64,000 nt of DNA from Ornithinimicrobium laminariae. GTDB taxonomy: Bacteria > Actinomycetota > Actinomycetes > Actinomycetales > Dermatophilaceae. The DNA lies in the NCBI RefSeq assembly GCF_019457945.1, contig NZ_JAHZSU010000003.1, forward strand, positions 124,001 through 188,000. Direction: 5' to 3'. The notes beneath the pieces are model-generated. The model was not told where the DNA came from. It was given only the letters and a program-made list of their open reading frames with translations, and made no database searches. Made by a program: the position numbers and the translations under genes. The number at the start of each line of letters is the position of its first letter. Positions within the stretch are counted from its first letter, which is position 1. Shown piece after piece: positions 57,160-64,000 of the stretch.

Positions 57160-57541
57160 CGGATCCTCCTTGTTTGGCCAGCAGATCATGGTCGCACATC
57201 GCCTGCGATTCAACAGGGTCGCAGGCGCGGCGTGTCCAGCACAACACGCCGTCCCACGAGAATTTCTCAACTTTTTTGCTTTGTGCTCAGCGGCCGTTTG
57301 ACCTGGGCAAATGCTGGGCCAGTAGGCCGCTTGGGCGCTTGCCAGCCCGTAGAGAGGTCGCTAAGTTACCAATAAGTCCGTGAGCCACCACGTACTCCTG
57401 TGCCCAAGATTGGGCCATAAAGTTTCGGGGCAACGGACAAAGGCAGGACCCAGGTGCTTAGTAGATAACAAGCCATCGGTGACACCCAGTCGCTTCTGAC
57501 TTGGCGCCAACGGCACCTGGGTCCCCTTCAGACGACTCGCC
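57160..57541. other. 382-nt gene-free region with a 12-bp inverted repeat
   Basis: No convincing gene is seen. GGACCCAGGTGC (57447-57458) and its exact complement GCACCTGGGTCC (57514-57525) bracket 55 nt. The repeat ends 16 nt before the lnt -10 box, so it is outside the lnt transcript if that is leaderless. It could be a terminator-like structure, part of a small RNA running towards lnt, or a protein-binding site. Confidence 0.5.
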
Positions 57542-57547
57542 TACAGT
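57542..57547 (+). promoter_or_regulatory. Leaderless -10 box of lnt
   Basis: TACAGT ends 6 nt before the GTG at 57554. Confidence 0.55.
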
Positions 57548-57553
57548 GGGCCC

Positions 57554-59119
57554 GTGTTGTTGAGACTTCTCCTATCCCTGGCCTCCGGTCTGATGATCTG
57601 GTTGGCATTCCCGCGCTTTGACCTATGGCTCCTGGCTATCCTCGGTACGGGCCTGCTGTCGCGGGTACTAGTGGGGGTAGGAGCTAGAAGGGGCGCCTTG
57701 CTGGGTTTCGTCGCAGGCCTTGCTCTATTTATCCCCCTGTTGTCGTGGTCGGGTATTTATGTCGGGGCGTTGCCCTGGATAGCGCTAGCGACTCTCTCTG
57801 CGCTGTACGTAGCCTTATTTGGTCTCTTGGCCGGATATCTGCAGTCAGATCGCGGTCTGTTGGGGACTGCGCGGGTTCGTCCCGTGGCCGTGGGGCTGGC
57901 CTGGGTTGCGGCCGAGCTAGCACGCTCAACGACGCCCTTTGGCGGATTCCCGTGGGCCCGGCTTGGGTTTAGCCAAGCGGACTCGCCAATCGTTGGTGTT
58001 GCTCGCTGGCTGGGTGTGCCCGGGGTGAGTTTCGTGGTCGTCGTGATCGGCGCCACCATCGCGCTCGTGGTGCAGACGTTGCTGGTGAAACCTGATGCTC
58101 CGCACCCGGAGGCGATCAGGGACTCAGAGAGTGAGAGCCGGTTTGGGGTAGCCGGAGTCGCCAGCCTGGCCGTCGTGGCACTTCTGGTGGGCCCCCTGCT
58201 GATCCCTCGGCCCATCGATGGAGACCCGGTCAATGTCCTGGGCGTTCAGGGCAATGTGCCCGAGATGACCCTTGAGTTCAATGCACAGCGGCGCGCCGTG
58301 TTGGACAATCACGCCAACGGCACGCTGAGCGCCGCCGAGCTTGTCGCGCAGGCTGAGATTGCACAACCCGACTTAGTGATCTGGCCGGAGAACGCTTCCG
58401 ACATTGACCCGATCCGCAATGGTGATGCCGCGGTCGTGATCGATGAAGCATTAACGACAATTGATGCTCCGCTGATTGTGGGCGCGGTCCTGCAGGAGCC
58501 AGAGGGGTATGTCAGCAACGCCAGCCTGCTGTATGTGCCGGGCGAGGGGATTGTCGATCGTTACGTCAAGCAGCGCCCGGTGCCCTTCGCCGAGTACATT
58601 CCCTACCGCGACTTCTTCCGCTTCTTTTCCGACAAGGTGGACCTCGTCACCACAGACTTCGCCAAGGGAGAAGAAAGTGGGCTAGTCACTGTGCCGTTGG
58701 CCAGCGGAGACGACCTGCCCGTCGGCATCGGCATTTGCTTCGAGGTCGTGATTGACGACGTCATGCGGCAATCAGTGCTGGACGGTGCCCAGATCATGGC
58801 CGTGCCCACCAACAACGCGACGTTCGGGCTGACGGATGAATCAGAGCAACAGTTGGCCGCCTCGCGAGTGAAAGCCATCGAGCTTGGGCGACCGATCGTG
58901 CATATCAGCACGGTGGGGGTCAGCGGGCTCGTCAGCCCAGACGGCAGCGTGACAGAAAAGACTGAACTCTTCACTGCTGGCCTCATTAGTGGCGAGATTC
59001 CGCGGCGTACCGAGATCACACCGGCCGTGCGCTGGGGCTTTTGGCCGCAAGGGATCGCCTTGGCTGGGCTCGCCGCATTGATCGCCGGAGTCTCCATCCG
59101 TCGCGCCGACAACGATTAA
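57554..59119 (+). CDS. lnt: Apolipoprotein N-acyltransferase
   Basis: Lnt adds the third acyl chain to the N-terminal Cys of lipoproteins. The 521-residue protein has about seven N-terminal membrane helices (residues 3-180), a nitrilase domain (about 223-480) and a last helix (about 495-513). The catalytic Glu279 is in DLVIWPENASDI, Lys339 in RYVKQRPVPFAEYIPY and Cys395 in VGIGICFEVVID. The next gene is polyprenol-phosphate-mannose synthase; in M. tuberculosis the two are fused as Ppm1, and here they are separate. A lipoprotein FKBP is a plausible substrate. Confidence 0.93.
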   Translation: MLLRLLLSLASGLMIWLAFPRFDLWLLAILGTGLLSRVLVGVGARRGALLGFVAGLALFIPLLSWSGIYVGALPWIALATLSALYVALFGLLAGYLQSDRGLLGTARVRPVAVGLAWVAAELARSTTPFGGFPWARLGFSQADSPIVGVARWLGVPGVSFVVVVIGATIALVVQTLLVKPDAPHPEAIRDSESESRFGVAGVASLAVVALLVGPLLIPRPIDGDPVNVLGVQGNVPEMTLEFNAQRRAVLDNHANGTLSAAELVAQAEIAQPDLVIWPENASDIDPIRNGDAAVVIDEALTTIDAPLIVGAVLQEPEGYVSNASLLYVPGEGIVDRYVKQRPVPFAEYIPYRDFFRFFSDKVDLVTTDFAKGEESGLVTVPLASGDDLPVGIGICFEVVIDDVMRQSVLDGAQIMAVPTNNATFGLTDESEQQLAASRVKAIELGRPIVHISTVGVSGLVSPDGSVTEKTELFTAGLISGEIPRRTEITPAVRWGFWPQGIALAGLAALIAGVSIRRADND

Positions 59120-59122
59120 GGT
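59117..59122 (+). promoter_or_regulatory. Leaderless -10 box of the polyprenol-phosphate-mannose synthase gene
   Basis: TAAGGT, which begins in the lnt stop codon, ends 6 nt before the GTG at 59129. Confidence 0.5.
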
Positions 59123-59128
59123 ATCCGG

Positions 59129-59908
59129 GTGAAAGATAGGCAGACTTTGGCCAAGGTATGCGTGCTGCTCCCGACCTATAACGAAGCTCTGAGCATCGCC
59201 CCCGTGGTGAGCCGCCTACGGGCCTCAGTGCCAGAGGCAGACATTCTGGTTATTGATGACAACTCTCCCGATGGGACGGGTGACTTAGCCGACCAGCTCG
59301 CTGCAGCTGACAAGGCTGTGCATGTGCTGCACCGCACCGCTAAGGACGGCCTCGGACGCGCATACTTGGCGGGTTTTGCCTGGGCGGGGGAGCGGGGCTA
59401 CGACGCTGTTGTCGAGATTGATGCCGATGGCTCCCACCTGCCGGAGCAGTTGCCCGCGTTGCTTGCCGCTGCCGAGCGGGCAGATGTTGTTATCGGTTCA
59501 CGGTGGGTTGCTGGAGGGTCAGTCCAGAACTGGCCAGCACATAGAAAGATGCTCAGCCTCGGCGGCAACTTGTATGCCCGGCTAACCCTACACATCTCGA
59601 TCCGGGACGCAACGGCTGGGTTCCGGGTGTACCGGATGAGCGCCCTGCGCAAGATGGGCCTAGCCAATGTGTCTTCCCAGGGCTACTGCTTCCAAGTCGA
59701 CCTCACCCTGCGTGCGGTCGACAACAACCTTCTGGTGGTGGAAGTGCCGATCGATTTTGTGGAGCGCGAGGTCGGAGAGTCCAAGATGGGCGGCGACATC
59801 GTCCGTGAAGCATTGCTTCGCGTGACAGTGTGGGGAACTCAACGCCGCTTTGATCAGTTGAGACAGTGGATTGGAGGTCGGGAACGATGGCATCAACTCA
59901 GTCAGTAG
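59129..59908 (+). CDS. Polyprenol monophosphomannose synthase (GT2)
   Basis: The 259-residue enzyme moves mannose from GDP-mannose to polyprenyl phosphate, the donor for lipoglycan and protein mannosylation outside the membrane. It has VLLPTYNEALSIAPVVSRL, the DDNSPDGTGDLAD nucleotide loop, GRAYLAGFAWA, the EIDADGSHLPEQLP metal site, DATAGFRVYRMSAL, and YCFQVDLTLRA with PIDFVEREVGESKM. These are the DPM1 signatures. It has no membrane helices of its own, so it may rely on Lnt for membrane contact (as the fused Ppm1 does). It overlaps the fxsA gene by 22 nt. Confidence 0.93.
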   Translation: MKDRQTLAKVCVLLPTYNEALSIAPVVSRLRASVPEADILVIDDNSPDGTGDLADQLAAADKAVHVLHRTAKDGLGRAYLAGFAWAGERGYDAVVEIDADGSHLPEQLPALLAAAERADVVIGSRWVAGGSVQNWPAHRKMLSLGGNLYARLTLHISIRDATAGFRVYRMSALRKMGLANVSSQGYCFQVDLTLRAVDNNLLVVEVPIDFVEREVGESKMGGDIVREALLRVTVWGTQRRFDQLRQWIGGRERWHQLSQ

Positions 59909-60423
59909 GCCCAACGGGGCGTGGTGGCCGGCGTGCACGCTGGATATTAATCGGCGTGCTGCTGCTTATGCTCGCCGAGATTGTCACGATGATCGCGGTA
60001 GGCCAGGCCCTAGGTGTCTGGTGGACGCTGTTGCTTTTGGTGGTGCTTGCCTTTGGTGGTGCCTGGCTGGTGCGCCGTGAGGGTCTACGGGCCTGGCGGC
60101 GCTTGCAGAGCGCCAAAGGAGATCCCCAGAACGCCGGCCGCGAAGTCCTCGATGCCGCAGTCATCTTGGTCGGTGGCTTCTTGTTGCTCACGCCGGGGTT
60201 CCTAACAGCCACCGTCGGACTGTTTATGGTGCTGCCGCTGACTCGCCCGATCACTCGGGGCTGGGTTTCCACGATGGCGTCGACCCGTTCGCCAATGATG
60301 GGGGCGACCGGCGGGGTGCGGCGCCCACCACCGGGCTCGGGGGACATCATCGAAGGCGAGATTGTCAACGACTCGTCCGAGCACAACGCGCGTGATCCTC
60401 GCACTGACCCCCGACTCGAATAG
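59887..60423 (+). CDS. FxsA family membrane protein
   Basis: The 178-residue protein has the FxsA core: two close N-terminal helices (about residues 20-36 and 39-60), then REGLRAWRRLQSAKGDPQNAGREVLDAAVILVGGFLLLTPGFLTATVGLFMVLPLTRP, whose LLLTPGF segment is diagnostic. It ends with a polar tail. E. coli FxsA relieves exclusion of phage T7 by F plasmid; the role in actinobacteria is unknown. The ATG at 59887 is preceded by GGAGG within the end of the mannose synthase gene. Confidence 0.88.
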   Translation: MASTQSVGPTGRGGRRARWILIGVLLLMLAEIVTMIAVGQALGVWWTLLLLVVLAFGGAWLVRREGLRAWRRLQSAKGDPQNAGREVLDAAVILVGGFLLLTPGFLTATVGLFMVLPLTRPITRGWVSTMASTRSPMMGATGGVRRPPPGSGDIIEGEIVNDSSEHNARDPRTDPRLE

Positions 60424-60454
60424 AGCATCCGGCTTCTATGCCTGTAGACACGCG

Positions 60455-60492
60455 AAAAGGCTGGTCACCTCTGAGGAGATGACCAGCCTTTT
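60455..60492. terminator. Bidirectional terminator between fxsA and rbpA
   Basis: AAAAGGCTGGTCA (60455-60467) pairs with TGACCAGCCTTTT (60480-60492), loop 12 nt. The A-run and T-run at the stem base make it work on both strands, fitting its place between convergent genes. Confidence 0.85.
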
Positions 60493-60520
60493 GGCTGTCA
60501 CGGGCCGTCTTTGTGCTTGA

Positions 60521-60877
60521 TCAGGCGCTGCGCTTGCGGGGCTTTTCGCCACGCTTTTGACGCAGCAGCGTCAGTCGCTCTTCAAGCAGTTCTTCCAGCT
60601 CAGGGATCGAGCGGCGTTCCAGCAGCATGTCCCAGTGGGTGCGGACGTGCTTGGTGGCCTTCGCCTCCGGCTCCGGTCCGTTGTCTAGCTTGGCATCCTT
60701 GCCGCAGCGGCATTCCCACAGACCGGGAATCTCGGCTTCAACCGAGAAGGGCAATTCTGTTGTGTGCCCATTTGGGCAGGTGTAACTCGTCATGCGACGT
60801 TCGCTGAACGTCACACCCTCATCACTCTCAAACGACAACCAACTGAGGTTGGTGCCGCGCAAAGACCTTTCAGCCAT
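60521..60877 (-). CDS. rbpA: RNA polymerase-binding protein RbpA
   Basis: RbpA is an essential actinobacterial transcription factor that binds RNA polymerase and the principal sigma factor and helps promoter opening. The 118-residue protein starts AERSLRGTNLSWLSFESDEG, with the core YTCPNGHTTELPFSVEAEIPGLWECRCG (Cys residues that may bind zinc as in Streptomyces), a basic linker and the sigma-interaction helix THWDMLLERRSIPELEELLEERLTLL. The ATG at 60877 is preceded by AGGGGAG. Upstream on the minus strand TTGACA occurs at 60929-60924, a possible -35. Confidence 0.95.
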   Translation of the reverse strand: MAERSLRGTNLSWLSFESDEGVTFSERRMTSYTCPNGHTTELPFSVEAEIPGLWECRCGKDAKLDNGPEPEAKATKHVRTHWDMLLERRSIPELEELLEERLTLLRQKRGEKPRKRSA

Positions 60878-61153
60878 GTGCAACTCCCCTCGTGACAAAA
60901 CACGATGTAGACGGGTGGACTCATGTCAATTAACGCCTGCCATGAGCAGTCTGTTCCCGCACGCAGGGCGACCTGGACAACATCCGGTTAACCTGAGGGA
61001 CCGGCGGGGGGACCGATATTTCAGGCTAGCGCTACTGGCGAGTTAGGGCCACTCAAGAAACGTGCGTTACGTCACAGCGTGCGTGGAGTTTCATCTGGGG
61101 ATGGGCCTCGAACTGCGCAAATGCCTGATGCAGACGAAACCTGCAACAGTTGG

Positions 61154-62548
61154 CTAGACCTTGACGGGTTGTTCATTTCCGGCGGCCTCGATGCCAGCCC
61201 TCATGTTGACCCGCAGGAGCAAGATGCCTCCGACGACGAAGAAGACGATGAGGATCAGGATGGCGGCACGGTAGGACCCGGTGAGTTGAAAGGTGAGCCC
61301 AAACGCCAGCGTGCCAAACCAACTGGTGCCCCTTTCCATCGCTTGATAAAAGCTGAAGAACTCGGACTCTTTGCCCACGGGGACAAGTTGGCTGTACATC
61401 GAGCGGCTAAGTGCTTGAGTCCCACCTAAAACCAATCCGATGCAGGCGGCACAGGCGAGCCAGAGGGTGAAGGCCCCAGCCGGCACGAAGAAGGCAAACA
61501 TCACCACGGCAATCCAGACCATCAGGCCGATCAGTACTGAGGTCTTCGCGCCCAGTCGAGCAGCCATGGCGCCGAACAGCAAAGCTCCGGCAACCGCCAC
61601 AAACTGCACCAGCAAGATGGTGAGGATGAGTTGGCTGGAGTCGAACTTTAACTGCTCAGATCCATACAAACTCGCCGAGTAGATCACTGTCTGAATGCCA
61701 TCGTTGAAAAATAGATAAGCAAGTAAGAACATCAGGGTCTGCGGATAATGGCGCAACTCGCCAAAGGTGTGCCGTAATTCTTGGAGCACTCCAGTGATGC
61801 CGCCTTGAGCCGATGCGGCGCGTGCGACGGAGACACCGGCAGGGAGATTGCGTAGGCCGAGCACGGGAATGAGGGTAAAAATTGCCCACCACAAGCCTGC
61901 GGAGAACAAACTGATCCGCACCGCCATCCCCTCGGTGATGCCGAGGCTCTCGTGCAGTTGCAACAAGCCCAAGTTGAGGGCTAGCAATAAGCCACCACCG
62001 GCATACCCCAGGGCCCAGCCTCGCGAGGACACCTTGTCGCGATCATCTGGATGGGCGACCCTGACCAGCAACGCGTCATAGATGACGATCGAGGAGCCAA
62101 GGCATAAGTTCGCCAGGATGAGCAGCACCACGCCTAGTTGCCAGTTGGGTCCCGACAAGAAGAACATGCTCATTGCGGCGATCGAACCGGCCCAGGCGAA
62201 AGCTCCTAGGAGTTTTGTGGGGTTAGCTGAACGGTCTGCGATGGCGCCGACAAACAGTAGGAAGACGGTCGAGACGATCGTAGACACCGTCACCGTGTAG
62301 GGCGCCAGCGATCCCACAGCGATTGGCACGCCCAGCACGGACAGTGCGGTGCTGCAGGTTTCGTCGGGCGCAAGGTCTGGACACGCGTCGGCCCGGGCCA
62401 ACGCCGTCAGGTATGGCGCTATGAGCACCGTGCCCGTCGTGGTGACAAAAGCGGAGTTCGCCCAGTCATACCAAGACCATGCGCGTTGGTGTTTTCGTGA
62501 ATAGTGCCGCTTTTTACCTGATGAGCGTGCGGACCCCGGCTGCGTCAT
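61154..62548 (-). CDS. UMF1-type MFS transporter (Atg22-like)
   Basis: The 464-residue protein has 12 predicted membrane helices. It starts with the family YDWANSAFVTTTGTVLIAPYL, has GAIADRSANPTKLLGAFAWAGS after helix 3, a central loop at about 225-250, and LGGTQALSRSMYSQLVPVGKESEFFSFYQ in the second half, which is the signature of the UMF1 group related to yeast vacuolar amino-acid exporter Atg22. The substrate is unknown. Its N-terminus is basic and cytoplasmic. About 255 nt without recognised features separate it from rbpA. Confidence 0.87.
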   Translation of the reverse strand: MTQPGSARSSGKKRHYSRKHQRAWSWYDWANSAFVTTTGTVLIAPYLTALARADACPDLAPDETCSTALSVLGVPIAVGSLAPYTVTVSTIVSTVFLLFVGAIADRSANPTKLLGAFAWAGSIAAMSMFFLSGPNWQLGVVLLILANLCLGSSIVIYDALLVRVAHPDDRDKVSSRGWALGYAGGGLLLALNLGLLQLHESLGITEGMAVRISLFSAGLWWAIFTLIPVLGLRNLPAGVSVARAASAQGGITGVLQELRHTFGELRHYPQTLMFLLAYLFFNDGIQTVIYSASLYGSEQLKFDSSQLILTILLVQFVAVAGALLFGAMAARLGAKTSVLIGLMVWIAVVMFAFFVPAGAFTLWLACAACIGLVLGGTQALSRSMYSQLVPVGKESEFFSFYQAMERGTSWFGTLAFGLTFQLTGSYRAAILILIVFFVVGGILLLRVNMRAGIEAAGNEQPVKV

Positions 62549-62660
62549 GCCTCAAGAGTGGCATACGGTGTGCCCGAACGGTGGCCATGATTGCCGAGGA
62601 CAACGCACAACAGGGGGACCCCTCATCAAGTCGGTCCCGCCGTCTCAGCGGAATGAGTGG

Positions 62661-64000
62661 CTACTTGCCCAAAAGGCGGGCAAGGCCCCGACGACGTGGG
62701 GAATCTGCTAGATCGGCGGCGGTCTCCTCTCCACCTTCGATCATTTGACGCTGCAGTCCCTCGCGCAGACGTGGAGCCTCTGCCTCTTCGGCCTCAGCCA
62801 CGGCACGGCCATGTGGTGTGAGAACGCTCAATTCCTCGGCGCTCAAGTCGCCTGTCTGAAGGTCAACCTGCTCACTGATGTAGCGCAGGATGACGGCGAT
62901 GGTTGCCGCAACGGGCACGGCCAAGAACGCGCCGGCGATGCCAAAGAGCGTTCCACCTGCAGTGACACCAATCAAGACGATTCCCGCGTGCAGGTCCATC
63001 GACTTGCTCTGCAGCACTGGGAGCAAGAGATTGCCCTCGACCTGCTGCACGACCAACACGATAATTAAGGTAATCAGCGCCGCCGTAAAGCCTTGCGTCA
63101 CGAGGGCAACGAGCACTGCGAAACCGCCAGCGATCAAGGCACCCACGATCGGGATGAAGGCACCAAAGAAGGTCAGCACCATCAGTGCAAACACCAGTGG
63201 GACCCCGAGGATCCACAGACCAATACCAATCATCACCGCGTCAATGAGACCCACTAGAGCCTGGGTGCGAATAAAACCTGCCACGGTGGTGTAAATGCGC
63301 GAAAGCACCTCAGTGAGGTGCGAACCGATGCGGCGACCCGAGATCCTGCGAATCCAGGGAAGGAATCCCTTGCCGTCCTTAAGAAAGAAGAACGTCAGCG
63401 CCAAGGTCAACACGAAGGTCAGAACGCCAGAGCTGACGGCAGAAACGCCGGTAATCACGCCGGTGGCAATACCACCCGCACTGCTCTGTAACCACTCAAC
63501 GACCTGTGCACTGGCTTCGTTGAGTTGTTCATTCTGGATATTGAGCGGGGGACCGGCGAGCCAGTCTTGCACCTGCTCGATACCCGAAGCAGAGTTGTCG
63601 ATGACCTCGCTGACCTGCCCCACCAAAGCAGGAGCGATTGCCGCCAAGATGCCGACGATGCCGCCGATAAAGACCAGCATAGTGACGAGGGTGCCCAGCG
63701 CAGAGGGCCAACCCTTGGAATCCAGCCAACGCACGGCAGGCCACAGCACAGTTGAAAGAATGATGCCCAGCACGACGGGGAAGATGCCCACCCAGAGTTG
63801 TCCCACGATGTAGAAAAAGACAACCAGTGCCGCGATGACCAGCAGGAAGCGCCAAGACCATCGAGCGGCACCCGCGAACATCTGTTCAAGGATGGCCCCG
63901 CGGTCGACACCCTGGTTCGTTTCTTGAATAGCAGCGGTGTCCGGATCGGTGCTGGCGCCCGGGACCGACGGAGGACGGTGCCCTGACTTCAGCTCGTGTG
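62661..64000 (-). CDS. AI-2E family transporter, N-terminus beyond the window
   Basis: This PerM/AI-2E permease is the second in the window. The frame stays open to base 64000; the residues before the ATG at 63881 (GVDRGAILEQMFAGAARW) fit a family N-terminal segment, so the true start is probably outside. Features include paired helices (FLLVIAALVVFFYIVGQLW, LGIILSTVLWPAVRWL), a soluble part near the middle, FGAFIPIVGALIAGGFAVLVAL and a late QSKSMDLHAGIVLIGVTAGG. The cytoplasmic C-terminal tail is charged (GRAVAEAEEAEAPRLREGL). It is not closely similar to the copy at 3945-5126. Substrate unknown. Confidence 0.83.
   Translation of the reverse strand, partial: HELKSGHRPPSVPGASTDPDTAAIQETNQGVDRGAILEQMFAGAARWSWRFLLVIAALVVFFYIVGQLWVGIFPVVLGIILSTVLWPAVRWLDSKGWPSALGTLVTMLVFIGGIVGILAAIAPALVGQVSEVIDNSASGIEQVQDWLAGPPLNIQNEQLNEASAQVVEWLQSSAGGIATGVITGVSAVSSGVLTFVLTLALTFFFLKDGKGFLPWIRRISGRRIGSHLTEVLSRIYTTVAGFIRTQALVGLIDAVMIGIGLWILGVPLVFALMVLTFFGAFIPIVGALIAGGFAVLVALVTQGFTAALITLIIVLVVQQVEGNLLLPVLQSKSMDLHAGIVLIGVTAGGTLFGIAGAFLAVPVAATIAVILRYISEQVDLQTGDLSAEELSVLTPHGRAVAEAEEAEAPRLREGLQRQMIEGGEETAADLADSPRRRGLARLLGK

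Noticed and set aside
57447..57525. Riboswitch or attenuator in the lnt leader
   Set aside because: The lnt -10 box lies downstream of the repeat and 6 nt from the start codon, so the repeat is probably outside the lnt mRNA. No known riboswitch core was recognised.
1..64000. CRISPR arrays, insertion sequences, rRNA operons
   Set aside because: No regularly spaced repeats, transposase motifs or rRNA sequence were seen on reading through the window.

Overview
This 64-kb window is a gene-dense piece of an actinobacterial chromosome (class Actinomycetes by gene content; I cannot place it to order). Base composition is high-GC, roughly 60% by eye. The diagnosis rests on marker genes: a pupylation locus (mpa/ARC, dop, pup, pafA), PafBC, mycothiol ligase MshC, RbpA, an F420-type LLM oxidoreductase, divergent glgC/glgM, polyprenol-phosphate-mannose synthase next to Lnt, and many DUF families typical of this phylum (DUF3090, DUF3866, DUF5703, DUF3099, SCO1664). 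I see no phage, IS element, CRISPR array or rRNA.

Layout. 1-5.1 kb: ABC exporter tail, SURF1/DUF3099 operon, fabG-fabI, AI-2E-family permease. 5.2-8.6 kb: GAP-family membrane protein and the divergent glgC/glgM pair. 8.6-16.5 kb: ABC ATPase-TSUP-SpoU operon, a decayed LysE exporter gene, a HipA-like kinase/DUF3037/YbaK/DUF2071 run, dinB and tRNA-Leu(GAG). 16.6-17.4 kb: a decayed CitB-type response-regulator gene. 17.4-29.8 kb: PadR, UbiB-like kinase, M20 peptidase, LLM oxidoreductase, phosphatase, DUF3090-SCO1664-mshC, PAC2, HAD, RecB-like nuclease, M50 protease. 29.8-46.9 kb: trmI-mpa, an MFS permease with an unusual C-terminal extension, dop-pup-pafA, two FKBPs, DUF3866, pafBC, tatA-tatC, helY. 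46.9-48.8 kb: 5'-3' exonuclease, Lrp/AsnC and YbaK. 48.8-55.9 kb: a lysine-fermentation-type cluster (kamA, kdd, amidohydrolase, kamD, kamE, kal). 57.5-60.4 kb: lnt-dpm-fxsA. 60.5-64 kb: rbpA, UMF1-type MFS, second AI-2E permease running off the edge.

Two gene systems stand out. First, the pupylation locus has no 20S proteasome genes: only 34 nt separate pup from pafA, where prcB-prcA normally sit, and the Mpa/ARC ATPase ends without the C-terminal Gln-Tyr-Leu docking tail. Together these point to a Pup system that works without a proteasome. Second, the lysine aminomutase cluster encodes both mutases, the diaminohexanoate dehydrogenase and the aminobutyryl-CoA ammonia lyase, but not the cleavage enzyme Kce; an amidohydrolase sits inside the operon instead.

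A third pattern runs through the whole window. At least 26 transcription-unit-leading genes have a TAnnnT box ending 6-8 nt (mostly exactly 6) before the start codon and no Shine-Dalgarno sequence, which is the signature of leaderless mRNAs. Several divergent pairs pack two such promoters into 20-75 bp. The other genes use clear Shine-Dalgarno sites or start-stop overlaps (ATGA, GTGA, TGATG).
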